Assembly: GCF_900109575.1 (NCBI RefSeq)
Contig: NZ_FOAF01000002.1
Coordinates: 248,001-312,000 of the forward strand
Reading direction: 5' to 3'
Source: Olivibacter domesticus
Lineage (GTDB): Bacteria; Bacteroidota; Bacteroidia; Sphingobacteriales; Sphingobacteriaceae
Length of the DNA stretch: 64,000 bases
In this document: in pieces, positions 19,566 to 28,375 of the stretch
Position numbering within the stretch: position 1 is the first letter of the stretch
How the letters are laid out: every line of letters begins with the position of its first letter
Program-made: the position numbers and the translations under genes
The notes under the pieces: generated by a model
The model's database searches: none
Told to the model about the DNA's origin: nothing
What the model saw: only the letters and a program-made list of their open reading frames with translations

Positions 19566-19707
19566 ATTGTCTGAATTTGATGAAACCATCATAAGCAAAC
19601 GCTCTTAAACAGCAATGAACAAGCGAACGAACTCTTGAACATAAAAATCAAACCGCGAAGCATTCATTAATACCGAAGAAAGCAGACAAATATTAATAAT
19701 TATTTGA

Positions 19708-20688
19708 ATGAAAATCATCAAGATTATCTTTGTTTTATCTATCATTATTTCATTAATATTCTACATCGTAAATACAGATCTTCATTTAGTTAAACTGTCT
19801 TTAAAACATGTTGGATGGAATTTCTGCTGGCTACTGTTGGTTACTATTATAGCTTATCTCTTTGGTACCCTGGCATGGAGATATTGTTTGGGACCTAATA
19901 AAAATTCAGTCAATATCATAAAGTTATTTTGGATAAGATCTATTGGTGAAACTGTAAGTTTATTTAACCCAAGCAGTATTATTGGAGGCGATATGTTAAA
20001 GGTAGAACTGTTGAAATCTTCCATTGAAAGGAAAACAGTTATCAATTCAGTCGTCATTTCTCGCTTTTTAATGATTATTTCGCAGGTATCTATGTTTTTA
20101 CTTGCCTCATTCATTCTTTTTTCTCAGATAGGTGACGCTTTCAAAAACATCATTTGGACAACATTAACAATACTTATTTTATTCTTTGTGCTCTTATATC
20201 TAGCATTTTGTATTTATAAGATGAAAAGCATAAGCCGTTTGCAATTGTTTGCTAATCGAAACGATTCATCATTAGGCAAGATTATTAGCGGAATTAAAAA
20301 TACCTTTAAACAAACTGTCCATTTTTATCATACCGAAAAAACAGCATTACTACTCTCCTTCTTTTTCTTCTGTCTTCACTGGCTAATAGGTTCGATGGAA
20401 TTTTTTTTAATATTAAAGTTCCTAAATGTAAATGCAAATATCATTCATGGCTTATTAATTGATATGGGAGTGATTTTTTTTAAATCTGCCGGAGCTTTTA
20501 TCCCTGCACAAATAGGAATTGAGGAATATGGCAATCAATTTATGTTAAATCTCGTTGGCATGAGTGGAGCGAGCTTATGGTTAAGTGCATCGATTCTTCG
20601 TAGAATGCGTCAACTCCTGTGGTTTGCTTTAAGCGGCCTAAGTTATTTTATACTGTACAGAAAAACTCTTCAGGTACAAACAGCTTAG
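19708..20688 (+). CDS. Flippase-like integral membrane protein (LPG synthase TM / UPF0104 family)
   Basis: 326 aa with seven or eight predicted transmembrane helices. It has the UPF0104 layout: an FNPSSIIGGDMLKVELL segment (about 90-105, related to the P-x-x-[GA]-G-[DE] signature) and, late, DMGVIFFKSAGAFIPAQIGIEEYGNQF. Members are the membrane part of MprF-type enzymes or stand-alone flippases and transferases for lipid-linked sugars. It lacks the soluble aminoacyl-transfer domain of MprF. Seven nt separate it from the next glycosyltransferase, so the two are translationally close. A role in handling the glycolipid made by the neighbours is an inference. Confidence 0.85.
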   Translation: MKIIKIIFVLSIIISLIFYIVNTDLHLVKLSLKHVGWNFCWLLLVTIIAYLFGTLAWRYCLGPNKNSVNIIKLFWIRSIGETVSLFNPSSIIGGDMLKVELLKSSIERKTVINSVVISRFLMIISQVSMFLLASFILFSQIGDAFKNIIWTTLTILILFFVLLYLAFCIYKMKSISRLQLFANRNDSSLGKIISGIKNTFKQTVHFYHTEKTALLLSFFFFCLHWLIGSMEFFLILKFLNVNANIIHGLLIDMGVIFFKSAGAFIPAQIGIEEYGNQFMLNLVGMSGASLWLSASILRRMRQLLWFALSGLSYFILYRKTLQVQTA

Positions 20689-20694
20689 TAGTTC

Positions 20695-21873
20695 ATGGAA
20701 ATTTTATTTGTTAGTCATAAGCATCCACCTACAACCGGTGGTATGGAAAAACAAAGTTTCGAATTGGTAAATGGAATGAAGCAGCTATGTCAGGTACGTG
20801 AATTGATATATAAAGGTGTTGGCACTAAAATAAAGTTTTTCTTAACACTCAACAGCCAAATTAAGGATATGCTAACTAACCACCCGCAAATAACTATTAT
20901 GCATTTTAACGATGCATTAATAGCTTCTTTTTATCTGTTATTTTGCCATAAACATGTTGTTAAGCATGCTGTCACACTTCATGGTTTAGATGTAGTATTT
21001 CCGAGTTGGGTATTCAGGAAATTCATTATTAAGAGGTTAAATAACTTCGATCTTATTTTTGCCGTTAGCCAGGCTACTGCCCAGGCCGCCGTAAATTTAG
21101 GTTTGAATCACGCTAAAATGCATGTGATCCCTAATGGAGTTGATGAAAATATAAATCAATTCAAATTTTCGCCTAACTTTTACGATGATTTCCAACAAAA
21201 ATACCATCTGGATATTCGAGACAAGCAGTTATTAGTTGCCATGGGCAGGCCAGTTAAACGAAAAGGATTCTCTTGGTTTGTTGAACAGGTAATGCCCAAG
21301 CTTCAACATGATTTTCTTATCTTATTTATTGGCCCCTTTCATTGGAAAAAAACAAAAATCGAAAATATTTTGAGGTTTTTTCCTTCTCCTTTAAGGAATA
21401 AAATGGAATTATTTCTAGGAGCGCCAAGCGATGAACCAAAACTAAGATTATTATTAAATCAGCCTACAATCAGAAAAAGAGCGAAACATCTCGGGCGACT
21501 ACCGTTTGACGATGTATTAAACATATTGCATCATGCAAAGGCCTTTATTATGCCTAATATCGAAGTTCCAGGAGATATGGAAGGCTTTGGACTAGTTTGC
21601 CTAGAAGCATCTTTATGTGGTACACTTGTTTATGCGTCTGACGTGGGAGGTATTCCAGATGCTGTAAAAAATGAGTCAAATGGTTATTTAATCACATCAC
21701 AAAATGCTAATGAATGGGCAGAAAAATTAAATAACCTAATGCAAATGCAAAATAGCGATATTAAAGACATAACCATAAATTTCAGCGAATACACCATTCA
21801 GCATTACAGTTGGAAAAAGATGGTGAAGAGGTACTATGATAAACTTAATTCATTAGTTACTAAACATAGTTAG
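20695..21873 (+). CDS. GT4-family glycosyltransferase
   Basis: 392 aa. The start MEILFVSHKHPPTTGGMEKQSFEL is the Gly-rich acceptor-domain opening of GT4 enzymes. Mid-protein AVSQATAQAAVNLGLNHAKMHVIPNGVDE and the donor site LVAMGRPVKRKGFSWFVEQVMP, then IEVPGDMEGFGLVCLEASLCGTLVYASDVGGIPD (the E-x7-E motif with the catalytic region), confirm the retaining GT-B fold. It lies 7 nt after the flippase-like gene and its stop overlaps the convergent EEP gene by 4 nt. The substrate is unknown; it probably extends the product of the first glycosyltransferase of the cluster. Confidence 0.9.
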   Translation: MEILFVSHKHPPTTGGMEKQSFELVNGMKQLCQVRELIYKGVGTKIKFFLTLNSQIKDMLTNHPQITIMHFNDALIASFYLLFCHKHVVKHAVTLHGLDVVFPSWVFRKFIIKRLNNFDLIFAVSQATAQAAVNLGLNHAKMHVIPNGVDENINQFKFSPNFYDDFQQKYHLDIRDKQLLVAMGRPVKRKGFSWFVEQVMPKLQHDFLILFIGPFHWKKTKIENILRFFPSPLRNKMELFLGAPSDEPKLRLLLNQPTIRKRAKHLGRLPFDDVLNILHHAKAFIMPNIEVPGDMEGFGLVCLEASLCGTLVYASDVGGIPDAVKNESNGYLITSQNANEWAEKLNNLMQMQNSDIKDITINFSEYTIQHYSWKKMVKRYYDKLNSLVTKHS

Positions 21874-22844
21874 TAAACGATTTGCCAGTTAAAAGATAGG
21901 CTTACGGGGCAGTGATCGGATAAAGGCAAACCCAATCTATTATTAAATTTTACATTTTCGAATCTGTAGTTTTTTGGACGTAATAAGACTCTATCGCTAT
22001 TACGGTACAAAATTTTATCTATGGACTCACAATCATCATTTAAGGCGAGGATATCTTCTTTAAGATAATCACTAATCGACGGCATAATATTATTCCCTTT
22101 TAACGTTACCCAAGCATCCTTCAAGCCATTTTCAACTAATAGTTTTTGTACATTATCATGGCTATAACGATAATGTGCGTTCAAATCTCCCATGATAATG
22201 ACCGACTGATTTTTAGAATGTTGACCTATATAATCCGACAACTGTTCCATATTTTTCCTTCTCGCAGCGGCTGCATCATAATCATCCTCAGCATTTGCGT
22301 GCACATTATAAAAATCAATGTAAACACCCTTTGCTATTTCTATTTTACTGTAACTAAACCCTTTAGGAGTTAAACAATCCGCTCCTGTACAATGATTCCA
22401 GGGAATTCGTTGCATTTCTATAATAGGAAATCTAGAAAGCGTATTTAAACCATCACCAAAAGGAACACCTCCTTTTGACTTCGTTTTATAAGGATGTTCG
22501 TTTTCTTTATACAAATAACTATTGTAATTAAAATCCTCTTGTACATGCACTATATCAAAGGGATTAACTCTCCTACCAATCTCCTTAATACTACTTGATC
22601 TTTCGGTTATGGCACTAGATATAACTTCAGGTAAACCGGCTATGTTATAAGTTATCACAGAAAATTCACCTTCATTAAGCAAAGGCAAATCATTGTTATT
22701 AGGAGGCGAAAAATTAATAAATGTTGTCGCTTTCGTGGGTACTCGACATGATTGAAAATAACGATTAAAAAGAAAAGCTACACTACATATAAGAAAGAAA
22801 AGGTTTATCCATTTCCTGTTTTGTTTCTGAAGTACAAGTTGCAT
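21870..22844 (-). CDS. Exported endonuclease/exonuclease/phosphatase (EEP) family phosphodiesterase
   Basis: 324 aa with an N-terminal hydrophobic segment (WINLFFLICSVAFLFNRYFQSC) that is a signal anchor or signal peptide. EEP catalytic residues are present in order: VITYNIAG (Asn), VHVQEDF (Glu, metal), YNVHANAED (His), IMGDLNAH (Asp/Asn), and LPLSDHCPVSL (Asp-His). The sequence resembles secreted sphingomyelinase-like EEP enzymes more than DNA-repair members, and the export signal argues against a chromosomal substrate. It converges on the glycosyltransferase cluster with a 4-nt overlap of stop codons. A phospholipid or sphingolipid head-group substrate is an inference. Confidence 0.82.
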   Translation of the reverse strand: MQLVLQKQNRKWINLFFLICSVAFLFNRYFQSCRVPTKATTFINFSPPNNNDLPLLNEGEFSVITYNIAGLPEVISSAITERSSSIKEIGRRVNPFDIVHVQEDFNYNSYLYKENEHPYKTKSKGGVPFGDGLNTLSRFPIIEMQRIPWNHCTGADCLTPKGFSYSKIEIAKGVYIDFYNVHANAEDDYDAAAARRKNMEQLSDYIGQHSKNQSVIIMGDLNAHYRYSHDNVQKLLVENGLKDAWVTLKGNNIMPSISDYLKEDILALNDDCESIDKILYRNSDRVLLRPKNYRFENVKFNNRLGLPLSDHCPVSLSFNWQIVY

Positions 22845-23015
22845 ACAGATCTCTTTTTAATGGCAAAGTTAGGTGCTTGATATAAGCTTAACTTCGCTAA
22901 ATTGTTAACCTATCGTTATCATTAAAAGTCTAATTACTCCTGTATTAAACTTTTGTCTGTTTTTATCGATTTATCGGTTAGGTTTCTTAACTTTAAAAAT
23001 AACTTCGCTACAAAA

Positions 23016-23756
23016 ATGAAAAAATCTATCTTCACCTTTATTGTTTGTTTATTATTCACAGTAGCTCAGGGCCAGTCTGTAGACAAGATTGACGAGATAG
23101 CCGTTCAAGTGATTGAACACGCAACCTTTGCTATCACTTGGAATGGAAAAACTATTCTATTTGACCCCAGTGTTGAAAAAGGCAAACTACATAACGTTCA
23201 ATCCCCCGATCTAATATTAATTACAGATATTCATGGGGATCATTTTAATATTGCTACATTAGAAAATTTAGATCTTTCCAAAGCAACATTAATTGTTCCG
23301 CAAGCAGTTGCTGATCAACTACCTGAAAAATTCCGTCGAAATATCCACGTTTTAAAGAACGGAGAAGAAACTGATCTTACAGGAATAAAAATAGAGGCCG
23401 TTCCCATGTATAATTTACCGGCGGCGGAAGAATCTTTTCATACGAAAGGCAGAGGTAACGGTTACGTACTTACTTTAGGAACAAAACGTGTTTACATTAG
23501 CGGCGATACTGAAGATATACCCGAAATGCGTACACTTAAAGATATTTATCTTGCCTTTGTTTGTATGAATTTACCGTACACAATGACTATTAATCAAGCT
23601 GCTGATGCTGTACTATCTTTCAAGCCTAAAATTGTTTATCCATATCATTATCGCGGGCAAAATGGAAAAAGTGATATCTCCACATTTAAACAATTGGTAA
23701 ATAGTAAGGATAAATCCATCCGAGTACTTATCAGAGATTGGTATCTTTCAAAATAA
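23016..23756 (+). CDS. Exported MBL-fold metal-dependent hydrolase
   Basis: 246 aa from the ATG at 23016, which opens a clean signal peptide (MKKSIFTFIVCLLFTVAQGQ); an upstream in-frame ATG at 22953 would bury it. Metallo-beta-lactamase-fold motifs include VIEHATFAITWNGKTILFDPS, the metal site ITDIHGDHFN (variant of HxHxDH), GYVLTLGTKRVYISGDTED and PYHYRG near the end. It belongs to the UlaG/YtnP-like group of L-ascorbate-6-phosphate lactonase homologues seen in Bacteroidota. The periplasmic substrate is unknown. Confidence 0.87.
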   Translation: MKKSIFTFIVCLLFTVAQGQSVDKIDEIAVQVIEHATFAITWNGKTILFDPSVEKGKLHNVQSPDLILITDIHGDHFNIATLENLDLSKATLIVPQAVADQLPEKFRRNIHVLKNGEETDLTGIKIEAVPMYNLPAAEESFHTKGRGNGYVLTLGTKRVYISGDTEDIPEMRTLKDIYLAFVCMNLPYTMTINQAADAVLSFKPKIVYPYHYRGQNGKSDISTFKQLVNSKDKSIRVLIRDWYLSK

Positions 23757-23817
23757 TATCGAACTCATAATAAAAATAATTGCGTTTAAACTCAAACCAA
23801 AGAACAAAAAAACAACA

Positions 23818-23854
23818 ATTAAAAAAGCCTTCAACCGGGGAGATTGAAGGCTTT
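23818..23854 (-). terminator. Strong intrinsic terminator, minus strand
   Basis: AAAGCCTTCAA (23824-23834) pairs perfectly over 11 bp with TTGAAGGCTTT (23844-23854) around a 9-nt loop. On the minus strand the stem is followed by a run of six T, so it ends the small gene at 23952-24176; it may also stop readthrough from the MBL gene on the plus strand. Confidence 0.75.
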
Positions 23855-23951
23855 AACTAACCAATTATAAACCTAAATTATGATGACACAAAGATAAGTC
23901 TTAAAAAACAGACCAAAAAATCCTTAACATTTTTTAACGTTCACTTAGGCC

Positions 23952-24176
23952 TTACTTGTCAACTTGTTTTCTAAGTGCTTCAATAACAGCTTCTGCTACT
24001 TCTATATTGATCACATTGTTATCTGTCACGGTCCACTTATTATGTTGCTTTACCATCAAAAATGGTTCAAGCCCTGGATATTGTATACGCCATGCTGTTG
24101 ATCGGTTATGATCCTCTGGATACGCGTTAATATTCATAAAAGTTTTGGTACCCGGTTCTCGAACTGTAATAATCAT
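23952..24176 (-). CDS. Small conserved-looking hypothetical protein
   Basis: 74 aa. The ATG at 24176 is chosen over the in-frame TTG at 24194 because a perfect AGGAGG Shine-Dalgarno lies six nt before it, a strength unusual among the genes in this window. The product MIITVREPGTKTFMNINAYPEDHN... is soluble with no signal peptide; WRIQYPGLEPFLMVKQHNKWTVTDN has strand character and the C-terminus is a short helix. The family is not recognised. The strong ribosome site and its own terminator suggest high expression as a single gene. Confidence 0.75.
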   Translation of the reverse strand: MIITVREPGTKTFMNINAYPEDHNRSTAWRIQYPGLEPFLMVKQHNKWTVTDNNVINIEVAEAVIEALRKQVDK

Positions 24177-24385
24177 AATTTCCCTCCTTAACAATTAAGT
24201 TTAACCTTATAGAATATAACAATTATTATCCAAAATTGATTTTGCCCATACGAAAAGTATTTGCCTCGTAAGCATTTTCAAATCAACCATTCCGATTTAT
24301 TAAACAGCGGAAACCCATATCAAAACACAATATTTCACTATAAAAACGTTTTATTTGTATAGATAATACAAAGATAACCCTTGAT

Positions 24386-24865
24386 ATGAATACGTTAAAA
24401 AGCAGAGCTATCTTAATATTTGTGGCATTTTCACTCTCGATCTTTAATAATGTTGCGTTTACACAAGTAAATTCTTCACAAATACCCATCAAAGAAAATT
24501 TTAAACCAGAAGAAATACAATGTTTTGTAAAAGCCAATCAGAAAATAATATATTTGGAAAAAACCAGTGAGGACGAAATGATCAAAGTAGTAAAAGAAGA
24601 AGGTTTTACTTTAGCGCGTTTTAATGAAATTGCAGCATCACAACAAAATCCAGAAAAGGAGATCAGCATTGAACAGGAAGAGTTACAATCGTTCAATGAT
24701 GCAGCACAAAAAGTAGCTGGAATTAGTAAAACTACTGAAAATAAAATGAATGCCAGCATAGAAGAAGAAGGTTTAGACATTATCACTTATCAGCAGATTG
24801 TGTTAGCCTATCAAAATAGCTCAAAAGTAAAACATGAGGTAGATTCTTTACTGCCTAAAAAGTAG
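24386..24865 (+). CDS. DUF4168-like exported helical protein
   Basis: 159 aa with a signal peptide (KSRAILIFVAFSLSIFNNVAFTQ). The mature part contains two similar helical halves: KPEEIQCFVKANQKIIYLEKTSEDEMIKVVKEEGFTLARFNEIAASQQNP and EELQSFNDAAQKVAGISKTTENKMNASIEEEGLDIITYQQIVLAYQNS. The pattern (helix, then xx-EEEGL-xxx-[FY]-x-x-I-x-x-[AS]-xQ) matches the DUF4168 family. Periplasmic, function unknown. The duplication is visible directly. Confidence 0.75.
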   Translation: MNTLKSRAILIFVAFSLSIFNNVAFTQVNSSQIPIKENFKPEEIQCFVKANQKIIYLEKTSEDEMIKVVKEEGFTLARFNEIAASQQNPEKEISIEQEELQSFNDAAQKVAGISKTTENKMNASIEEEGLDIITYQQIVLAYQNSSKVKHEVDSLLPKK

Positions 24866-25049
24866 CTATCTCACCATCCCTAATTCGAGATAGCTGCAGC
24901 ACTAATGATTACACGAACATGGCAGTACTTGTTTTTGCCTACAGCTCCCCTGCTGAGAGCTTATGATTTTATCAAAATACTGCTATATTTGGTAACACGT
25001 AAGTCTATTAATACCAGAAAAAATATATAAAATTTAACTAAACCTTCTA

Positions 25050-26183
25050 ATGATAAAAGAAAACAAAATCAGGTACACGGCATTAGACGTATTCCGCGGA
25101 ATGACTATCTGTTTTATGATCATCGTAAATAGTCCGGGTTCAGGAGCAGTCCCTTACTGGCCACTAAACCATGCAGTATGGCATGGGTTTACACCTACTG
25201 ATTTAGTTTTTCCGTCTTTTCTGTTTGCTGTAGGTAATGCATTAAGTTTTTCGGAAAAAAAATTTCATCAATTATCGTCAGGACAAGTACTATTCAGTAT
25301 CTTCAAGCGCTTTGCTATCATTTTTTTACTGGGGTTCCTAATGTACTGGTTTCCCTTTTTTAAAATAAATGCAGAAGGAAGTATAACCTCCTTTCCAATC
25401 AGTGAAACACGTATTTTTGGAGTTTTACAGCGTATAGCGCTCTGTTATTTATTTGCAGCGCTAGCGGTACGCTATATGAAACAACAGTACTTATTATGGT
25501 TAGGCGTCCTCCTACTATTAATCTATTGGGCTATACTTGTATTCTTTGGTTCGGGTGATCCTTTTTCTTTAGAAGGAAACGCCATTTTTAAGGTAGATTT
25601 ATGGCTGCTCGGTGAATCACATCTATATCACAGCCACGGCGTTATTTTCGACCCAGAGGGCCTGTTAAGCACCTTGCCAGCTATTGTAAATGTCCTGGCC
25701 GGATACCTTACAGGAAAGTACCTACAAGAGAAAGGCTCCTCCTTTAATGTGCTGAGTCGACTACTATTTATTGGTATGATAGGCATTTTGATAGCTGTCT
25801 GTTGGGACAAGATGTTTCCTATTAACAAAAAGATCTGGTCAAGCTCCTTTGCACTGTTAACCATCAGTATAGATCTCCTTATCCTGCCTCTGCTAGTATT
25901 AATTACTGAAGATAAACGTCAGCAACCTCAAAAGTGGACAACTTTTTTTACTATTTTCGGAAAAAACCCGCTGTTTATTTATCTATTATCTGAAATTGTA
26001 TTGATCACGTTATTTACCATACCCATAGGATCAGTTTCCCTATTTGAAAAAATAAATGACGCTATCTTTCAACCACTGCTTCCAGGACCAGCTGGCTCTT
26101 TATTGTTTGCCGTACTCTACATGCTCTTCTGCTGGAGTATAGGCTGGTTATTGGATAAAAAGAGGATATATATTAAAGTTTAG
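25050..26183 (+). CDS. HGSNAT/NagX-type membrane acetyltransferase (DUF1624/DUF5009-like)
   Basis: 377 aa, about ten transmembrane helices. The N-terminus RYTALDVFRGMTICFMIIVNSPGSGAVPYWPLNHAVWHGFTPTDLVFPSFLFAVGNAL is diagnostic of the heparan-alpha-glucosaminide N-acetyltransferase family: the DVFRG motif, the conserved His (AxWHG, needed in HGSNAT for acetyl transfer) and TDLVFPxFLF. The protein is thought to move acetyl groups from cytosolic acetyl-CoA to amino sugars across the inner membrane. It lies just before the convergent sialic-acid operon, in keeping with amino-sugar use. It is followed by a good terminator. Confidence 0.88.
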   Translation: MIKENKIRYTALDVFRGMTICFMIIVNSPGSGAVPYWPLNHAVWHGFTPTDLVFPSFLFAVGNALSFSEKKFHQLSSGQVLFSIFKRFAIIFLLGFLMYWFPFFKINAEGSITSFPISETRIFGVLQRIALCYLFAALAVRYMKQQYLLWLGVLLLLIYWAILVFFGSGDPFSLEGNAIFKVDLWLLGESHLYHSHGVIFDPEGLLSTLPAIVNVLAGYLTGKYLQEKGSSFNVLSRLLFIGMIGILIAVCWDKMFPINKKIWSSSFALLTISIDLLILPLLVLITEDKRQQPQKWTTFFTIFGKNPLFIYLLSEIVLITLFTIPIGSVSLFEKINDAIFQPLLPGPAGSLLFAVLYMLFCWSIGWLLDKKRIYIKV

Positions 26184-26216
26184 TCTTAAGAACAAATATG
26201 AATAGATATAAAAAGA

Positions 26217-26256
26217 GAAGGTCCGACATTTTGGGAATGCCGGGCCTTCATTTTTA
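26217..26256 (+). terminator. Intrinsic terminator after the acetyltransferase gene
   Basis: GAAGGTCCG (26217-26225) pairs with CGGGCCTTC (26241-26249), nine bp including one G-T pair, followed by ATTTTT. Confidence 0.75.
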
Positions 26257-26383
26257 ATCAACCTAAACCTATACAGTAGTCAACAAGATCTGTGCCAAAA
26301 AATTATTGGTTTATTAAAATAGATCAGGTGTTATAACTATGTCTATTTATAAAAAACAGCTAGCAAAAAACCTGATATTCTAT

Positions 26384-27325
26384 TTAAATAGCTAATAAAA
26401 ATTTAGGCAAAATGCGCTCAGCGATTTTTCTAGCTTCATTTACTTCGGACATTTCGATACTGCTGTATGGCCCGCGCAGACGAGTCTCCACAGATGCCCA
26501 TCCTCCTATAGCCGCCAAAAATTTATCTAATGCGGGGTTACTAAAGCCCTTTTTCTGAAAAGGAACAACCACTGTCGTCATAAATTCGACAATTAATCGC
26601 TCGATGTGTAAAGCCCCTTCTAGATCATCCTTCATCATTTCCCACCATTTCTGTGCTCCTCGGGGATTTAAGCAAGCCACATTCGAATAAGCACCTGCTG
26701 CTACCTTCATTTTTACACCCGTAGCAAGATGATGGCCCGGCACAAATACAGCCAATTTCGCTGCCACCGGGATCATAGATTGATACCAAGTGGCATCGCC
26801 GTCGGCCACTTTTATACCTATAAGAGTTTCTACAAGGGTTTCTAATCTCAAAAAATCGCTAACATCTAATTTACTCTTAGCATGTGGTGGGTTATAAAGT
26901 ATTAATGGTGTATCTTTTGCTAATGATTGCACATGCAACATAAATTCGTCCTGCTCTTGTCTATTGAGCGGTATCCAGTCAGGTAAAATGAGCTGAAAAG
27001 CATTCGCTTTCAATGTCACACTTCGCTGTAGTCTTCCCGCAGTTATAATAGGACTCATATGAGATACACCTAACTGAAAGAGCCTATTTTCTTGCCGGCA
27101 TTTTATGGCCACTAACTCACTTATTTTATCATATTCATCTTCTGTGATGTTATAAAACTCACCAGCAGTGCCATTCGTATAAATCCCGTCGGTACCCGCC
27201 GCTATTAAGTAATCGATTTCGTCGTTTAGCTTGCTGAAATCGATTGATCCGTCTTTATTGATCGGAAGCAATATGGTTCCCCAATTTCCGCCTAAACTTT
27301 TGGATGTTAATTTAGTTGCTGTCAT
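26384..27325 (-). CDS. Dihydrodipicolinate synthase / N-acetylneuraminate lyase family protein, specificity unknown
   Basis: 313 aa class I aldolase of the DapA/NanA family. The TIM-barrel features are in place: GTILLPINKDGSID, GTAGEFYNIT (family GTxGE), the catalytic Tyr in ILYNPPHA (Tyr144) and the Schiff-base Lys in LIGIKVADGD (Lys172). It is distinct from the neighbouring NanA and lacks the YHIPxLTG motif of sialic-acid lyases. It is the last gene of the sialic-acid operon, 75 nt after nanA. It could act on another 2-keto-3-deoxy sugar acid or on a modified sialic acid. Being a true lysine-biosynthesis DapA is unlikely given the context. Confidence 0.82.
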   Translation of the reverse strand: MTATKLTSKSLGGNWGTILLPINKDGSIDFSKLNDEIDYLIAAGTDGIYTNGTAGEFYNITEDEYDKISELVAIKCRQENRLFQLGVSHMSPIITAGRLQRSVTLKANAFQLILPDWIPLNRQEQDEFMLHVQSLAKDTPLILYNPPHAKSKLDVSDFLRLETLVETLIGIKVADGDATWYQSMIPVAAKLAVFVPGHHLATGVKMKVAAGAYSNVACLNPRGAQKWWEMMKDDLEGALHIERLIVEFMTTVVVPFQKKGFSNPALDKFLAAIGGWASVETRLRGPYSSIEMSEVNEARKIAERILPKFLLAI

Positions 27326-27400
27326 TTACGATATTTTTAATAACCCATTTACAGAAAAGCGCTTTAGTCTGATTCGAAAAAGATGAATGCCCTACTTTCT

Positions 27401-28324
27401 TTATTCGATATAACGATTGAGAAGATGAAAAAAGTTTTCTTCTTTTAATTCATGCTCCAACATATCTCGCTGATTTTCAGAAAGCACTTCAAGGGGTAAA
27501 CGGCAAGGTCCTAGGTCTATACCAAGCATCTGCATAATAGCCTTTTGCGCGGGTATTGGAGGATATTTAACAAAAGTGCGTACCATTTTCACCAAATGAT
27601 ATTGGAGTGCCCGCGCTTCCTCTTGTTTATTATTCGCATAAAAATCCATCACTTTTAAGTAGAGCGGACCTGCAAAGTTGTAAGTACTTCCAACAGCTCC
27701 TTTTGCACCTAAAGCCAGGGCCGATAAGAGCATCTCGTCATAACCGAACAGAATATCATATTTTCCACTTTTATAGTTCAGGCAGGCTTGGTATTCGTGC
27801 AAAGTAGAAGCGGTGTATTTTATGCCAGCTAAATTTGGGATTTGCTCTTCTGCTAGCTCAAGAAATTTCACCATGTCCATCCCCACCCCTGTAAGCGCAG
27901 GAATATGATAATAATAAAACGGTAAATCAGGTGCTGCTGCCGCGATCTTTGCTATACTGCTTACTAAATTTTCTGTATGTAGCGGTTTAAAATAAAAGGC
28001 CGCTACCGCAGAAATGGCATCCGCTCCAATTTGGGCGGCATGAATAGCTAAAGTCTGCGCGTCTACAATACTGCTATGCCCAACATGTACAAAAACCTTT
28101 AGCTTACCCTTCGCTGCCAAAACATAGGCTTCTGCTACTTGCATACGCTCATTAAGTGTTAAATTGGGCCCTTCTCCGTTGGTACCACAAACAAAAACAC
28201 CTTTTAATCCATCCTTATATAACTTATCAACCAAGTAAGGAATATGCTTAAGATCCAAATTCCCCTCCTTGTCAAACGTTGAAAAAGTAGCTGCAATTAG
28301 GCCCTCAATTTTTTGTATGTTCAT
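27401..28324 (-). CDS. nanA: N-acetylneuraminate lyase
   Basis: 307 aa. It cleaves N-acetylneuraminate to N-acetylmannosamine and pyruvate in the cytoplasm. It has the DHDPS-family motif FVCGTNGEGPNLTLNER (GTNGE, 47-51), catalytic Tyr139 in the sialic-lyase-type YYYHIPALTGV, and Schiff-base Lys169 in LAGIKYTAS. The HIPALTG segment separates sialic-acid lyases from DapA. The gene follows the sialidase on the same strand with a 51-nt gap and precedes the second lyase-family gene. No NanE epimerase or kinase is nearby, so the pathway is completed elsewhere. Confidence 0.9.
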   Translation of the reverse strand: MNIQKIEGLIAATFSTFDKEGNLDLKHIPYLVDKLYKDGLKGVFVCGTNGEGPNLTLNERMQVAEAYVLAAKGKLKVFVHVGHSSIVDAQTLAIHAAQIGADAISAVAAFYFKPLHTENLVSSIAKIAAAAPDLPFYYYHIPALTGVGMDMVKFLELAEEQIPNLAGIKYTASTLHEYQACLNYKSGKYDILFGYDEMLLSALALGAKGAVGSTYNFAGPLYLKVMDFYANNKQEEARALQYHLVKMVRTFVKYPPIPAQKAIMQMLGIDLGPCRLPLEVLSENQRDMLEHELKEENFFHLLNRYIE

Positions 28325-28375
28325 CTTTATTTTAATGTTTCTTTTTTTGTCTATTAGTAAACAAGTGCTATTTGT

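Noticed and set aside
26384-27325. Calling this gene dapA of lysine biosynthesis
   Set aside because: It lies in a sialidase/nanA operon and its substrate loop differs from DapA; only the family can be supported.
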